Shown piece after piece: positions 54,547-63,949 of a DNA stretch of 64,000 nt. The first letter of the stretch is position 1. Each line of letters starts with the position of its first letter. This DNA comes from Gammaproteobacteria bacterium (GTDB lineage Bacteria; Pseudomonadota; Gammaproteobacteria; Steroidobacterales; Steroidobacteraceae), in the NCBI GenBank assembly GCA_947469285.1, contig CANIOW010000011.1, positions 1 through 64,000 of the forward strand, in the 5' to 3' direction. A program made the position numbers and the translations under genes. The notes beneath the pieces are model-generated. The model was not told the DNA's origin. It did not search any database and saw only the letters and a list, made by a program, of their open reading frames with translations.

Positions 54547-55646
54547 CAGATGTCTTGGAAGATGTACCCGGCCAGGGCGGGTAAGTCTTTCTCGAACACC
54601 CCGACGTCCTTCAGGCTGCGCGGCATGCCAAGGCTGCGGATCAGCCGGTCCGCCAGCACACTGGCGGGCGTGCCCGCCTCGCCGAGGGCCTGACTGATGA
54701 GTTGCTGCCGGTGCCCGTTGACCGGCGCGTTGAAGGCCAAGGCGAACGGCGCCATCACGCACGAGGTATAGCCGTGCGGCACATCGTAGGAGCCGCCCAG
54801 CGCATGGCCAGTGGCGTGGCTGATGCCCATGGGCAGACCGGCGACGATGGCGACCATCGAACACCAGGCGCCGATCTGGGCCTGTTGGCGTGCTTCGAGA
54901 TCCCCGGGGTGCGCTTTCACCCGAGTGAGGCCTTGCGACAGCAGGCGCAGGCCATTGAGCGCCTCTCCGTCCCAGTAATCATTGGAGCCCAGCGATCCGA
55001 GCGTCTCGAAGCAATGGTCGAGCGAACGCACGCCGGTCGACAGCCAGATCCACTCTGGTGTGTGCACGGTGACCGCCGGGTCGAGGATGATGGCGCGCGG
55101 CGTCATTTGTGGGTGGACGTAGCCCTGCTTAACGTTGATTTTCTTGTCGGTGGAGCCGGACAGGGCGTTGAATTCGCCGCCGGAAAGGGTGGTGGGGATG
55201 ATCACCACCGGAATGTCCGGCCCCGCGAAGACCGGCACGGTCACGGTGTGGTCTGGGTTGACCACGAGATGGAAGGGCTCCATGCCTTCAACCGTCCGGA
55301 CGCCGTGTTTCAGCAGTAAAGCGACGATCTTGGTGCAGTCGGTGACCGAACCGCCGCCGAGCGAGGCCAGTAGGTCGGGGCCGGCTTTTTCGGCGGCCAG
55401 CGTGGCGGCAATGACATCTTCGCGGGGCCCATGCGAGCGCACGCTGTCATAAATGCCGACCAGCTTGCTGCCGAGGGCGCGTTCAATCTTCTGTACTTCG
55501 TCGGTCTGGTGGCGCAGGGTGTGGCTGCAGATGAGGAACACCCGCTTTGCACCGAGGCGTTCAGCCTCGGCGGCCAGCGCTTCGGCGCACGGGCGTCCAC
55601 TGTGGACGAACTGGAGTGGGCTCAGAGCAATCGAAGTCTGGTACAT
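54477..55646 (-). CDS. Iron-type alcohol dehydrogenase family protein
   Basis: Group III (iron-dependent type) dehydrogenase of 389 residues. The NAD motif is SLGGGSVTDCTKIVA. The metal region deviates from GxDALxHAxE: it reads TGVRSLDHCFE, with Arg where the first Asp ligand is expected, as in the maleylacetate reductase-like branch. The later His residues are in SHATGHALGG and DVPHGY. It may oxidise the alcohol made by the P450 or reduce a carbonyl. It is upstream of the MeaB-like gene on the minus strand and divergent from the acyl-CoA ligase, sharing the 9-bp inverted repeat. Confidence 0.88.
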   Translation of the reverse strand: MYQTSIALSPLQFVHSGRPCAEALAAEAERLGAKRVFLICSHTLRHQTDEVQKIERALGSKLVGIYDSVRSHGPREDVIAATLAAEKAGPDLLASLGGGSVTDCTKIVALLLKHGVRTVEGMEPFHLVVNPDHTVTVPVFAGPDIPVVIIPTTLSGGEFNALSGSTDKKINVKQGYVHPQMTPRAIILDPAVTVHTPEWIWLSTGVRSLDHCFETLGSLGSNDYWDGEALNGLRLLSQGLTRVKAHPGDLEARQQAQIGAWCSMVAIVAGLPMGISHATGHALGGSYDVPHGYTSCVMAPFALAFNAPVNGHRQQLISQALGEAGTPASVLADRLIRSLGMPRSLKDVGVFEKDLPALAGYIFQDIWCGTNPRPVPDAASLIDVLRPAL

Positions 55647-55707
55647 GGCGCAGGTCTCCGTGGCCGGGCAGGCCGGATTGTGATGCAGCTACCAATCGTG
55701 TACAAAT

Positions 55708-55744
55708 AATTACCAATAGGCAACTGTTAACGCCTTTGGTAATT
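55708..55744. promoter_or_regulatory. Long inverted repeat AATTACCAA-N19-TTGGTAATT upstream of acyl-CoA ligase
   Basis: Perfect 9-bp arms (55708-55716 and 55736-55744). Inside, AGGC and GCCT pair as well with a one-base bulge, leaving the loop AACTGTTAAC. The right arm runs into a T-tract ending at 55748, so the transcript could form a terminator-like hairpin before the ligase gene. Alternatively it is an operator for the TetR protein encoded two genes downstream. A further TACCA lies at 55690. Confidence 0.7.
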
Positions 55745-55802
55745 TTTTGCAATGCGGCGGGCTGCTTGGCCGCCGGCCTCTATCCCTTCTGCGGAGCCTG
55801 CC

Positions 55803-57458
55803 ATGAGTCTACCGGTGACCGCTACCCCGCCCCGTGATCCGCGCGTGCCGTCGCGGGAGGTATGCGTGGTGCGCTACCTGATCGATCGCTGGGCGCAGGA
55901 GCGCGGCGAGCAGGTGTATGCCTTGTTCGATGCCGGCGTCACCCTTACCTATGCGCAGTTACGTGAGCGGGTGGTGGCGGTGGCGGCGGGTTTGCAGGCG
56001 CAGGGTGTGCGCCGCGGTGAGCATGTATTGGCCTGGCAACCGAACCTGCCGGAGATGCTGCTGACCTTTTTCGCCATCAATTATCTCGGCGCGGTCTACG
56101 TCCCCATCAATACCGCCTATAAGGGCGGCGTGCTCGAACACGTCATCGACAATTCGGATGCCGTGGTGGCCGTGGTGCATGCCGATCTGCTTCCCCGGCT
56201 GCAAGGTACGCGGCTGGCACGCTTGCAGCGTCTGGTGGTGACTGGCACTGCCGCCGTAGCGGGGGAGCCAGCGCGGCGCATCGACGCACCGCTGCCTTGG
56301 GTGGCCTTTGAAACCCTCACCGGCACCGCCGCCGAGCTGCTGCCGCTGGAACGCCCCATTGAACCTTGGGATACGCAGTCGGTGATCTACACCTCGGGCA
56401 CCACGGGGCCGTCGAAGGGTGTGCTCTCGTCCTATCTGCACATGTACACCAACCCGGGCCCGGAAGCCTGGCCCTGCATCACTGGCGCAGATCGCTTTTT
56501 GGTGAACATGCCGATGTTCCATATTGGTGGCCTGGGGTTGTCGTTTGCCATGCTGGCGCGCGGCGGTTCCATCGTGCTGCCCGAACGGTTTTCGACCGAC
56601 CGCTTCTGGCCGTTGGTGCGTGACACCGAGGCCACGGCGGTGTTCTTGTTGGGCGTGATGGCGACGTTCTTGCTGAAAGCACCGCCGGCGGCCACGGACC
56701 GCGAGCACCGCGTGACCAAATGCTTCATCGTGCCGTTGGCTGAAGGTGCGGCAGAGTTTCACCGTCGCTTTGGGCCGGATGTCTACACTATCTTCAACAT
56801 GACCGAGATTTCCTCGCCGATTGTTTCGGCCCCCAACCCGACCGCCAGTGGCACCTGTGGCCAAGTGCGGGCGGGTGTCGAGGTGCGGCTGGTGGATGAC
56901 AACGACTGCGAAGTGCCGGAGGGGACGGTGGGCGAGATGATTTTGCGCACGGACCGCCCTTGGGCGATGAATCATGGCTATTACAAGAATGCCGAAGCCA
57001 CCGCCCGTGCCTGGCGCAATGGCTGGTTCCACACCGGCGATGCTTTTCGTCGCGACGCCACGGGCCACTATTTCTTTGTCGATCGCATGAAAGATGCGAT
57101 CCGTAGACGTGGCGAGAATATTTCCTCGTTCGAGGTGGAAGTCGAGCTGTTAGCTTACCCAGCAGTACGTGAGGCTGCAGCGATCGCCGTGCCCAGTGAA
57201 TTGGGCGAAGATGAAGTGATGGCAGTGGTGGCGCCAGCGCCTGGGCAGACCATCGACCCGGCCGCGCTGCTGGAATTTCTGCGCGACCGACTCGCCTATT
57301 TCATGATTCCACGATACGTTCGGGTGTTGGCGGAATTGCCGAAGACGCCCACGGCCAAGGTCTTAAAAACCGAGTTGCGTGCTATCGGTATTACCGCGGA
57401 CACCTGGGATCGAGAAAGCGCCGGTGTCAATATTCGCCGCGACCGGATTGGTCAGTAA
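55803..57458 (+). CDS. AMP-forming acyl-CoA ligase
   Basis: ANL-superfamily ligase of 551 residues from the ATG at 55803. It has the P-loop YTSGTTGPSKGVLS, the A5 region FNMTEISSPIV, NGWFHTGDAF and the hinge/A8 segment DRMKDAIRRRGENISSFEVE, with the catalytic Lys in KTPTAKVLKTEL. It activates a carboxylic acid to its CoA thioester through an acyl-adenylate. The sequence resembles CaiC-like and medium-chain ligases. In the island it would activate the acid made from the P450 product. The leader contains the long inverted repeat. Confidence 0.94.
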   Translation: MSLPVTATPPRDPRVPSREVCVVRYLIDRWAQERGEQVYALFDAGVTLTYAQLRERVVAVAAGLQAQGVRRGEHVLAWQPNLPEMLLTFFAINYLGAVYVPINTAYKGGVLEHVIDNSDAVVAVVHADLLPRLQGTRLARLQRLVVTGTAAVAGEPARRIDAPLPWVAFETLTGTAAELLPLERPIEPWDTQSVIYTSGTTGPSKGVLSSYLHMYTNPGPEAWPCITGADRFLVNMPMFHIGGLGLSFAMLARGGSIVLPERFSTDRFWPLVRDTEATAVFLLGVMATFLLKAPPAATDREHRVTKCFIVPLAEGAAEFHRRFGPDVYTIFNMTEISSPIVSAPNPTASGTCGQVRAGVEVRLVDDNDCEVPEGTVGEMILRTDRPWAMNHGYYKNAEATARAWRNGWFHTGDAFRRDATGHYFFVDRMKDAIRRRGENISSFEVEVELLAYPAVREAAAIAVPSELGEDEVMAVVAPAPGQTIDPAALLEFLRDRLAYFMIPRYVRVLAELPKTPTAKVLKTELRAIGITADTWDRESAGVNIRRDRIGQ

Positions 57459-57469
57459 AGGACTCTGTC

Positions 57470-58153
57470 ATGGTGAAACCTGCAGCCTCAAAGCCCCGCC
57501 GTCCACTGAAAGCGCTGCCACGCAGTGCGGAGAAGACCGCCGAGCTGAAGGCCGAAGTGCAGGCCTTCAAGCGCCGGCGCATTCTCGAGGAGGCGCGTGA
57601 GCTGTTTTTTGCCCACGGCTATGAGGCCACCACGCTCGATGCCATTGCGGAGTCGCTACAGGTCACCAAGCCATTTCTTTATTCCTATTTTCGCAATAAA
57701 AGCGAAATCCTGAATGCCATTTGCGAGGTGGGCATTCTCAGCTCGCTCGAGGCCTTGGAGACGGCGCTGACCATGGAGCTCGGACCGCGCGAGAAGCTGC
57801 GGCTGATCGTCGAACGGGTGACCGCCATTGTGATCGAGGACCAGAAGTACATTGTGGTCTACGAACGCGAAGAGAAAAATCTGCCAGCGGAAGAGTCCCG
57901 GGCGCTCATGCGGCTACGTAAGCAATTTGACCAGCGCCTGGCGGAACTGCTGGAGGCTGGTACGCAGGCGGGTGAGTTTGATGTCGAGGATGCGCCACTC
58001 ACGGCCCTGTCCATTGGCGGCATGATCACCTGGGTGGCCTCGTGGTATCGGCCGCTGGGTCGCTGGTCGCAGACCGACGTCATCATGCAGATGATCCACA
58101 ACGTGACCCGCATGGTGTCGCGCCGCTCCGGCCCCGCCCGGGAGGCGGCATGA
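57470..58153 (+). CDS. TetR-family transcriptional regulator
   Basis: TetR-type regulator of 227 residues, with an unusual basic N-terminal tail of about 40 residues (KPAASKPRRPLKALPRSAEK) before the DNA-binding domain. The helix-turn-helix is RELFFAHGYEATTLDAIAES followed by TKPFLYSYFRNKSE. The C-terminal ligand domain is typical of acyl-CoA-responsive repressors. It starts 11 bp after the acyl-CoA ligase and is probably cotranscribed. It is the only specific regulator in the island and is the best candidate to bind the TACCA/TGGTA repeats. Confidence 0.93.
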   Translation: MVKPAASKPRRPLKALPRSAEKTAELKAEVQAFKRRRILEEARELFFAHGYEATTLDAIAESLQVTKPFLYSYFRNKSEILNAICEVGILSSLEALETALTMELGPREKLRLIVERVTAIVIEDQKYIVVYEREEKNLPAEESRALMRLRKQFDQRLAELLEAGTQAGEFDVEDAPLTALSIGGMITWVASWYRPLGRWSQTDVIMQMIHNVTRMVSRRSGPAREAA

Positions 58154-58270
58154 GCCGCAAGTGAAGTAGCAAAGCCGGTCAATTCCCCCGCGGGCGGGTG
58201 GACGCGGCCGTGTTCCCTCGGCACACTAAACGCCGCGCATTTCTATCGTCTTTTTTCAGGGAACCCCCCC

Positions 58271-59479
58271 ATGGCTGATGCTCTGATTTTCGATCATGTC
58301 CGGACGCCGCGCGGTCGTGGCCGCCCGGATGGCGCTCTCCACGAGGTGCCGGCCATCGGGCTGGCCACGCAGGTGCTGGAGGCGCTGCGTGACCGTCACG
58401 CCTTGGATACCGCCGCCATCGACGATGTGGTGCTGGGCTGTGTCGCACCAGTGGGCGAGCAGGGCAGCTGTATTGGACGGGTAGCCGCACTCAATGCGGG
58501 GTACGCGCAGAGCGTCGCCGGCCTGCAGCTCAACCGCTTTTGCGCCTCCGGCCTTGAAGCCGTGAACCACGCGGCGGCCCAGGTGATGTCCGGCCAGTCG
58601 GATCTGGTGGTGGGCGGTGGCGTTGAAGCCATGTCCCGCGTGCCGATCTCTTCGGACGGCGGCGCCTGGTATGGCGACCCGACGGTGGGCTGGAATACCT
58701 ACTTCGTGCCGCAGGGCGTGGGCGCGGACCTGATCGCCACGCTCGACGGCTATTCCCGCGAGGACGTTGACGCCTACGCTATCGAAAGCCAGCGACGGGC
58801 GGCGGTAGCACAGGCAGAGGGTCGCTTCACGCGCTCGCTGGTACCGGTCAAAGATGTCATTGGACAGATCTTGCTGGCCCAAGATGAATACCCGCGACCG
58901 AAAACGACCCTAGCGGACCTCGGTGCGCTGAAGGCGGCCTTCCAGTCGATGGGCGAAGACCACGGGTTCGATGCCGTGGCGCAATTGCGCTACCCGCAAG
59001 TGGAGGCGATCCGCCACGTGCATACCGCCGGCAATTCCAGCGGTATTGTGGACGGCGCGGCGGCGGTGCTCATTGGCAGTGCGCGCATCGGCAAGCGGTT
59101 GGGCTTGAAGCCGCGGGCACGTATTCGCGCTTTTACCAGTATTGGTAGTGAACCGACCATCATGCTGACCGGTCCGGCACTCGCCACCCGTAAGGTGCTC
59201 AAACGCGCCGGCATGTCGTTCGGCGATATTGACCTGTTCGAAGTGAACGAGGCCTTCGCTGCGGTAGTAATGCGTTTTATGCGCGATACCGGTGTGTCAC
59301 ACGACAAGGTGAATGTGAACGGTGGCGCGATCGCTCTGGGTCATCCGCTGGGGGCTACCGGCGCCATGATCCTCGGCACCGTGCTGGACGAACTGGAGCG
59401 CCGCGACCTCGGCACGGCGCTCATCACGCTGTGTGTGGGCGCCGGCATGGGCACCGCCACCATCATTGAACGCTGCTGA
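58271..59479 (+). CDS. Acetyl-CoA acetyltransferase (thiolase)
   Basis: Thiolase of 402 residues. The nucleophilic Cys is in [13 protein letters not shown], followed by [19 protein letters not shown], the [15 protein letters not shown] box and the second Cys in [10 protein letters not shown]. It is a degradative-type enzyme, complete, that cleaves 3-ketoacyl-CoA to a shortened acyl-CoA and acetyl-CoA or propionyl-CoA. It lies 117 bp after the TetR gene and leads the beta-oxidation trio with the fused hydratase/dehydrogenase (16 bp downstream) and the acyl-CoA dehydrogenase. Confidence 0.96.
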   Translation: MADALIFDHVRTPRGRGRPDGALHEVPAIGLATQVLEALRDRHALDTAAIDDVVLGCVAPVGEQGSCIGRVAALNAGYAQSVAGLQLNRFCASGLEAVNHAAAQVMSGQSDLVVGGGVEAMSRVPISSDGGAWYGDPTVGWNTYFVPQGVGADLIATLDGYSREDVDAYAIESQRRAAVAQAEGRFTRSLVPVKDVIGQILLAQDEYPRPKTTLADLGALKAAFQSMGEDHGFDAVAQLRYPQVEAIRHVHTAGNSSGIVDGAAAVLIGSARIGKRLGLKPRARIRAFTSIGSEPTIMLTGPALATRKVLKRAGMSFGDIDLFEVNEAFAAVVMRFMRDTGVSHDKVNVNGGAIALGHPLGATGAMILGTVLDELERRDLGTALITLCVGAGMGTATIIERC

Positions 59480-59494
59480 GCGCAAGGAATCCAC

Positions 59495-61651
59495 ATGTAC
59501 CAGAACCTGCGTTATGCGGTTGACGCCGATGGCATTGCCACCCTGACACTCGATGTGGCCGGCAAGCCGATGAATGTGCTCGATCCGACGGTGAACGGCG
59601 AACTCGCCGCCGCTGTCAGCGCCGCTGTGGCAGACTCGGCTGTAAAAGGACTCCTGATCACCTCCGGTAAAGTGGCGTTCGTGGCTGGCGCGGACATCAA
59701 GGAAATGGTGGATGCCTATGATCGCGGCATCACACCGGCTGAAGCCTATGCCAAGAGCCAGGCGCTCAGCCAGCTGTTCCGACGCATAGAAACCTGCGGC
59801 AAACCCGTGGCGGCGGCCATCAATGGTCTGGCCCTCGGTGGCGGTCTTGAGCTGGCGCTGGCCTGCCACTACCGTGTGCTGTCGGAGGACCCGAAAGCCG
59901 TCGTCGGACTGCCTGAAGTGAAGATCGGTTTGTTGCCCGGCGCGGGCGGCACCCAACGCGTTCCGCGCCTTATCGGGGTGATGGCCGCAGCCAAGCTCAT
60001 GACGGACGGCAACCCGGTGGCGCCGGCAGAGGCGAAGCAGCTGGGGTTGGTACATGAACTGGCGCCCGCAGCCGAGGTTGTCGCACGGGCTCGCGCTTGG
60101 TTGCTAGGCACGCCGGAGGCCGTGGCGCCTTGGGATAAAAAGGGCTTCAAGGTTCCGGGTGGCGGCACCCTCATGAGCCCAGGGGTAACGCAGACGATGA
60201 TGGGCGGTACCGCCCTCATCGCCAAGCTGACCCTCCGCAACTACCCAGCGCCGCAGGCGATTTTGGCGGCGATCTACGAAGGCTGCTCGGTGCCGTTCGA
60301 CACCGGCTTGCGGGTAGAGTCGAAGCACTTCGCCAAACTGTTGGCCGGGCCGGTGTCACGCAATCTCATGCGCACCATGTTCGTCAATAAAGGTCTGCTG
60401 GATAAATTATCGCGCCGTCCAGCGGACGTGCCCAAGTGGCAGGTCCAGAAGCTCGGGGTCCTCGGTGCCGGCATGATGGGCGCGGGTATCGCGCATGTTT
60501 CAGCGTTAGCCGGGATGCAGGTAGTGCTCATCGACGCCACCGATGCCGCGGCACAGCACGGTAAAGCGTACTCAGCGAAGCTGCTGCAGAAGGAGATTGA
60601 TCGTGGCCGCCGCACGCCAGAGAGCCGCGACGCGGTGCTGGCGCGCATTACCCCCACCACCGATTACGCTTTACTCAAAGGCTGTGAACTGGTGATCGAA
60701 GCCGTGTTCGAGGACCGCGCTATCAAGGCGGACGTGACGGCAAAAACGGAAGCCGTGATCGGTCGCGATGCGGTGTTTGCCAGCAACACCTCCACACTGC
60801 CCATCACCGGGTTGGCCAAGGCGTCGAAGCGTCCGGCGAACTTCATCGGTATCCACTTTTTCTCGCCGGTGGAGAAGATGCCGCTGGTAGAAATCATCAA
60901 AGGCAAACGCACTTCTGCCCAGACCGTGGCGCGAGCGCTGGATTACGTGGGGCAGCTGAAGAAAACGCCGATGGTCGTGAATGACAGTCGTGGCTTCTTC
61001 ACCAGCCGGGTTTTTTCCACTTACTGCAGCGAAGGTCAGCACATGCTGGCCGAAGGCATCACGCCGGCGCTCATCGAAAATGCCGGGCGCATGGCCGGCA
61101 TGCCTGTAGGGCCGCTGGCCGTGTCTGACGAAGTCTCGATTGAGCTGCAATACAAGGTGATGCGGCAGACGGCGGTGGATCTCGGTGAACAACACGAACT
61201 GCCGATTGCCTGGCCGGTGGTGCGGCATTTCGTTGAGGATCTGAAACGCTTGGGCCGTAAGTCCGGCGGCGGCTTCTACGACTATCCGACGGGGGGTGGA
61301 CCCAAGCGACTGTGGAGCGGGTTGGCGACCGAGTATCCGCCGGCAGCCGTGCAGCCGACGGTTGACGAGTTGCGCCAGCGACTGTTGCACCGCCAGGCCA
61401 TTGAGGCCGCGCGTTGCATGGAAGAGGGCGTGCTGGAAAGCGCGATGGAAGGAGATCTGGGTTCTATCTTAGGGATTGGCTTCCCGGCCTGGGCAGGCGG
61501 TGCGTTGTCCTACATCGACACGGTGGGGATTGCGCCGTTCGTGGCGGAGTGCGAGAAGCTCGCCAAGCAACATGGCAAGCGCTTCAAACCGTCGAAGTGG
61601 CTGAAGGACAAGGCTGCCCGTGGTGAAGGTTTCTACCCGAAGCCGGTCTAA
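59495..61651 (+). CDS. Fused enoyl-CoA hydratase/3-hydroxyacyl-CoA dehydrogenase (FadB/FadJ type)
   Basis: Multifunctional beta-oxidation protein of 718 residues. The N-terminal crotonase domain has [10 protein letters not shown] and both catalytic Glu residues in [11 protein letters not shown] and [17 protein letters not shown]. The dehydrogenase half has the NAD motif [17 protein letters not shown], the catalytic His in [18 protein letters not shown] and [12 protein letters not shown], and a repeated C-terminal 3HCDH domain. It performs two successive steps on enoyl-CoA in the island. This intact hydratase contrasts with the altered separate crotonase at 51051. Confidence 0.96.
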   Translation: MYQNLRYAVDADGIATLTLDVAGKPMNVLDPTVNGELAAAVSAAVADSAVKGLLITSGKVAFVAGADIKEMVDAYDRGITPAEAYAKSQALSQLFRRIETCGKPVAAAINGLALGGGLELALACHYRVLSEDPKAVVGLPEVKIGLLPGAGGTQRVPRLIGVMAAAKLMTDGNPVAPAEAKQLGLVHELAPAAEVVARARAWLLGTPEAVAPWDKKGFKVPGGGTLMSPGVTQTMMGGTALIAKLTLRNYPAPQAILAAIYEGCSVPFDTGLRVESKHFAKLLAGPVSRNLMRTMFVNKGLLDKLSRRPADVPKWQVQKLGVLGAGMMGAGIAHVSALAGMQVVLIDATDAAAQHGKAYSAKLLQKEIDRGRRTPESRDAVLARITPTTDYALLKGCELVIEAVFEDRAIKADVTAKTEAVIGRDAVFASNTSTLPITGLAKASKRPANFIGIHFFSPVEKMPLVEIIKGKRTSAQTVARALDYVGQLKKTPMVVNDSRGFFTSRVFSTYCSEGQHMLAEGITPALIENAGRMAGMPVGPLAVSDEVSIELQYKVMRQTAVDLGEQHELPIAWPVVRHFVEDLKRLGRKSGGGFYDYPTGGGPKRLWSGLATEYPPAAVQPTVDELRQRLLHRQAIEAARCMEEGVLESAMEGDLGSILGIGFPAWAGGALSYIDTVGIAPFVAECEKLAKQHGKRFKPSKWLKDKAARGEGFYPKPV

Positions 61652-61699
61652 CGCCGGCTTAACCCATATTTTCCCTCGCGGCTTTTTTGAGACAAACGC

Positions 61700-62863
61700 A
61701 TGGCTTATCCCCGCTTTCACCTAGAACCCGAGCACGAACAGTTTCGTGATACTTGTATTCGCTTCCTGCAACAAGAAGCGGCGCCGCACGTCGACCGCTG
61801 GCGTGATCAAGGCATGGTGGATCGCGATATCTACCGCAAAGCCGGGGATGCCGGCTTGCTGCTGATGTGGGCGCCAGAGCAGTATGGCGGCGCTGGCATC
61901 ACCGACTTCCGCTACGACCAGATGCTGATGGAAGAAGTGATTCGCCACGCGGATATCGGCTTGTTCTTTGGGCTGCATTCACGGCTGGTTGCGCCTTATC
62001 TTGGGCATCTAGGTACCGCTGAGCAGAAAGCCCGCTGGCTGCCACCGGCAGCGCGTGGCGAGATCATTTTGGGGGTTGCCATGACCGAGCCGGCCGCGGG
62101 TAGCGACCTGGCGGGCATGAAAACCCACGCAGAAGAGCAGGACGATCACTGGGTGCTGAATGGTTCGAAAACCTATATCTCCAATGGCATCTTGGGCGAT
62201 CTGTTCATTGTGGCTGCGCGCACCGTTCCTAACCAAAAGCATGGCATCGGACTGTTTGTGGTCGAGCGCGGCATGTTGGGCTTCGAACGCGGACGCCGTT
62301 TGAAGAAGCTGGGTCTGCATGCGCAGGATACGGCAGAGCTGTTCTTCAACAACGTGAAGGTGCCAAAGCACAATGTGTTGGGGGACCCGACCCTGGGCTT
62401 TAAATACCTGACGCATTTCCTCGCCGAGGAACGGCTGGCGAATGCAGTGCAGTCCATTACTGGTGCGCAGGTGGCGTGGGACCTCACGCTGGAGTTCGTC
62501 AAGGAGCGTCGCATCTTCGGCAAGCCACTGGGCGCCTTTCAGAACACGCGCTTCAAACTGGCGGAGCTGCGTACGCAGATCGATACCGTGCAGTGTTTTG
62601 TCGACCAGTCGGTGACGCTGCTGAATGCCGGAAAGCTGACCGCGGAGTTCGCCGCCGAGGCCAAGCTGGTGGCCAGCGAAGTGGAAGGCCGGGTGGTAGA
62701 CGAATGCCTGCAGTTGTTTGGTGGCGCAGGCTATATGGATGAATATCGCATCAGCCGGCTGTATGCGGATGCGCGTATCGGGCGCATCTATGCCGGCACG
62801 TCGGAAATCATGAAGGAAATTATTGCGCGCGGCTGTGGTTTGGACGAACGCAAGATGGTCTGA
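61700..62863 (+). CDS. Acyl-CoA dehydrogenase of the beta-oxidation trio
   Basis: Acyl-CoA dehydrogenase of 387 residues, likely homotetrameric, with FAD. It has MTEPAAGSDLAGMKTHAE, NGSKTYISNGILGD, ERRIFGKPLGAFQNTRFK and LFGGAGYMDEYRISRLYAD. The C-terminal loop is IYAGTSEIMKEIIA with Ala in place of the catalytic Glu, so the base is probably elsewhere, as in long-chain and isovaleryl-CoA dehydrogenases. It catalyses the first step of beta-oxidation. It follows the FadB-like gene by 48 bp on the same strand and is convergent with the DUF1415 gene. Confidence 0.95.
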   Translation: MAYPRFHLEPEHEQFRDTCIRFLQQEAAPHVDRWRDQGMVDRDIYRKAGDAGLLLMWAPEQYGGAGITDFRYDQMLMEEVIRHADIGLFFGLHSRLVAPYLGHLGTAEQKARWLPPAARGEIILGVAMTEPAAGSDLAGMKTHAEEQDDHWVLNGSKTYISNGILGDLFIVAARTVPNQKHGIGLFVVERGMLGFERGRRLKKLGLHAQDTAELFFNNVKVPKHNVLGDPTLGFKYLTHFLAEERLANAVQSITGAQVAWDLTLEFVKERRIFGKPLGAFQNTRFKLAELRTQIDTVQCFVDQSVTLLNAGKLTAEFAAEAKLVASEVEGRVVDECLQLFGGAGYMDEYRISRLYADARIGRIYAGTSEIMKEIIARGCGLDERKMV

Positions 62864-62904
62864 GGAGGTCTTTCCGGGCAGGAATGATCACCGCGTTGCT
62901 AGGC

Positions 62905-63480
62905 TCAAAGGCCGCTGCTACCGCCTTGTCGGAGGTGGTTCCAGCCAGCCCAGCCCAGTGCGCGTAGCCGGCGCTGGTTGGCGGCCGTCACGCTGGTGGT
63001 GTCCCCGAAAGCACTGATGGCTCGCGTGACGCTGTCCTCACGCAGCAGATGCAACAGCGGCACCGGAGCGCGATTCACACAGTTCTCGACATCCTCGGTC
63101 TCGCTGCCGGCAAACACCCACTGTGGATGGAAGGCGGCGACCTGAAAGATGCGGTCGTAGTCCAGGCGGCGCAGCAGTGCGGCGACTTCACCTTGGAAAA
63201 AATGGAAGTCTAAAAAATTGTCAAACATGAGCGGCACGGCCAGCAGCGTCGTGTCGGTTTGGGTGGGCGCGGTTGCCGCCAGCTGCTGCAGCTCCGCTTC
63301 CAGCGCGGCGAGTAAGGCGTCGGGGTTGCGCGCAGCGCTAACGGCGATGCGCACGCGCCCCTTGCTATAGACGGCTTTGGCGAACGGACACAGGTTCAGG
63401 CCGATGACGACCTGTTCCAGCCAGCGAAGAATGGACGCTTCCACTGGCTCTGCGGAGGCGATGACCGTGGAGGGCTTCAA
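62905..63480 (-). CDS. DUF1415 family protein
   Basis: Protein of about 191 residues of unknown function. The family features are ILRWLEQVVIGLNLCPFAK near the N-terminus, LDFHFFQGEVAAL in the middle and FQVAAFHPQWVFAG followed by NRAPVPLLHLLREDSVTRA. No ATG is found at the expected place; TTG at 63480, 8 bp after the CBS-protein stop, gives a protein of the family's usual length. The conserved Cys-Pro and His residues suggest a metal or thiol site. It is probably cotranscribed with the CBS gene upstream. Confidence 0.8.
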   Translation of the reverse strand: MKPSTVIASAEPVEASILRWLEQVVIGLNLCPFAKAVYSKGRVRIAVSAARNPDALLAALEAELQQLAATAPTQTDTTLLAVPLMFDNFLDFHFFQGEVAALLRRLDYDRIFQVAAFHPQWVFAGSETEDVENCVNRAPVPLLHLLREDSVTRAISAFGDTTSVTAANQRRLRALGWAGWNHLRQGGSSGL

Positions 63481-63487
63481 GAGGGCC

Positions 63488-63949
63488 TTACCCCGCGCGG
63501 CGCTGCAGGAATGTCGCGGCGGTATCGCCCAGGGCGCGTTCGAGTTGGGTGCGAGAAAACAGTCCATGCACCTCGCGGCCGCCCAGCGCGTCCGGTTGCA
63601 TGACCAGTAAATGGGTCAGACCCTCCAGCTGCATCAGCGTCAAGATATCGCTGACCGTAGAGCGTTCAGCTGCACCCTGATCGAGCAAGGTCAGCTTCGC
63701 TAACGGCGTCATCACATCGCCGACATGCACGTCGCTGTGCCGGCACGGGTAGGCATCGCAAAACCCGCTTTGCTGAAACTGGATGGGCCGCTCACCTTGC
63801 AGGTCGTTGGCGGTGACCAGCCCGAGCAGGCGGCCATCTTCCACCACTAGCAAAGCCCGAACTCCGCCGACGATCATGTCCTGCAAGGCAGCATCCACCT
63901 GCTGTTCGGGCGCTACGGTGAGTGGGACGGTGCGGTTGAAGTCGGTCAT
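63488..63949 (-). CDS. CBS-domain pair protein
   Basis: Small protein of about 153 residues made of two CBS domains: TVPLTVAPEQQVDAALQDMI followed by ALLVVEDGRLLGLVTANDLQG, and DVMTPLAKLTLLDQ followed by LTLMQLEGLTHLLVMQ. Such Bateman modules bind adenine nucleotides and act as energy sensors. There is no attached enzyme. The ATG at 63949 is preferred; a TTG at 63994 would add 15 residues. The window ends close to its start, so a longer N-terminus cannot be fully excluded. It precedes the DUF1415 gene on the same strand. Confidence 0.85.
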   Translation of the reverse strand: MTDFNRTVPLTVAPEQQVDAALQDMIVGGVRALLVVEDGRLLGLVTANDLQGERPIQFQQSGFCDAYPCRHSDVHVGDVMTPLAKLTLLDQGAAERSTVSDILTLMQLEGLTHLLVMQPDALGGREVHGLFSRTQLERALGDTAATFLQRRAG

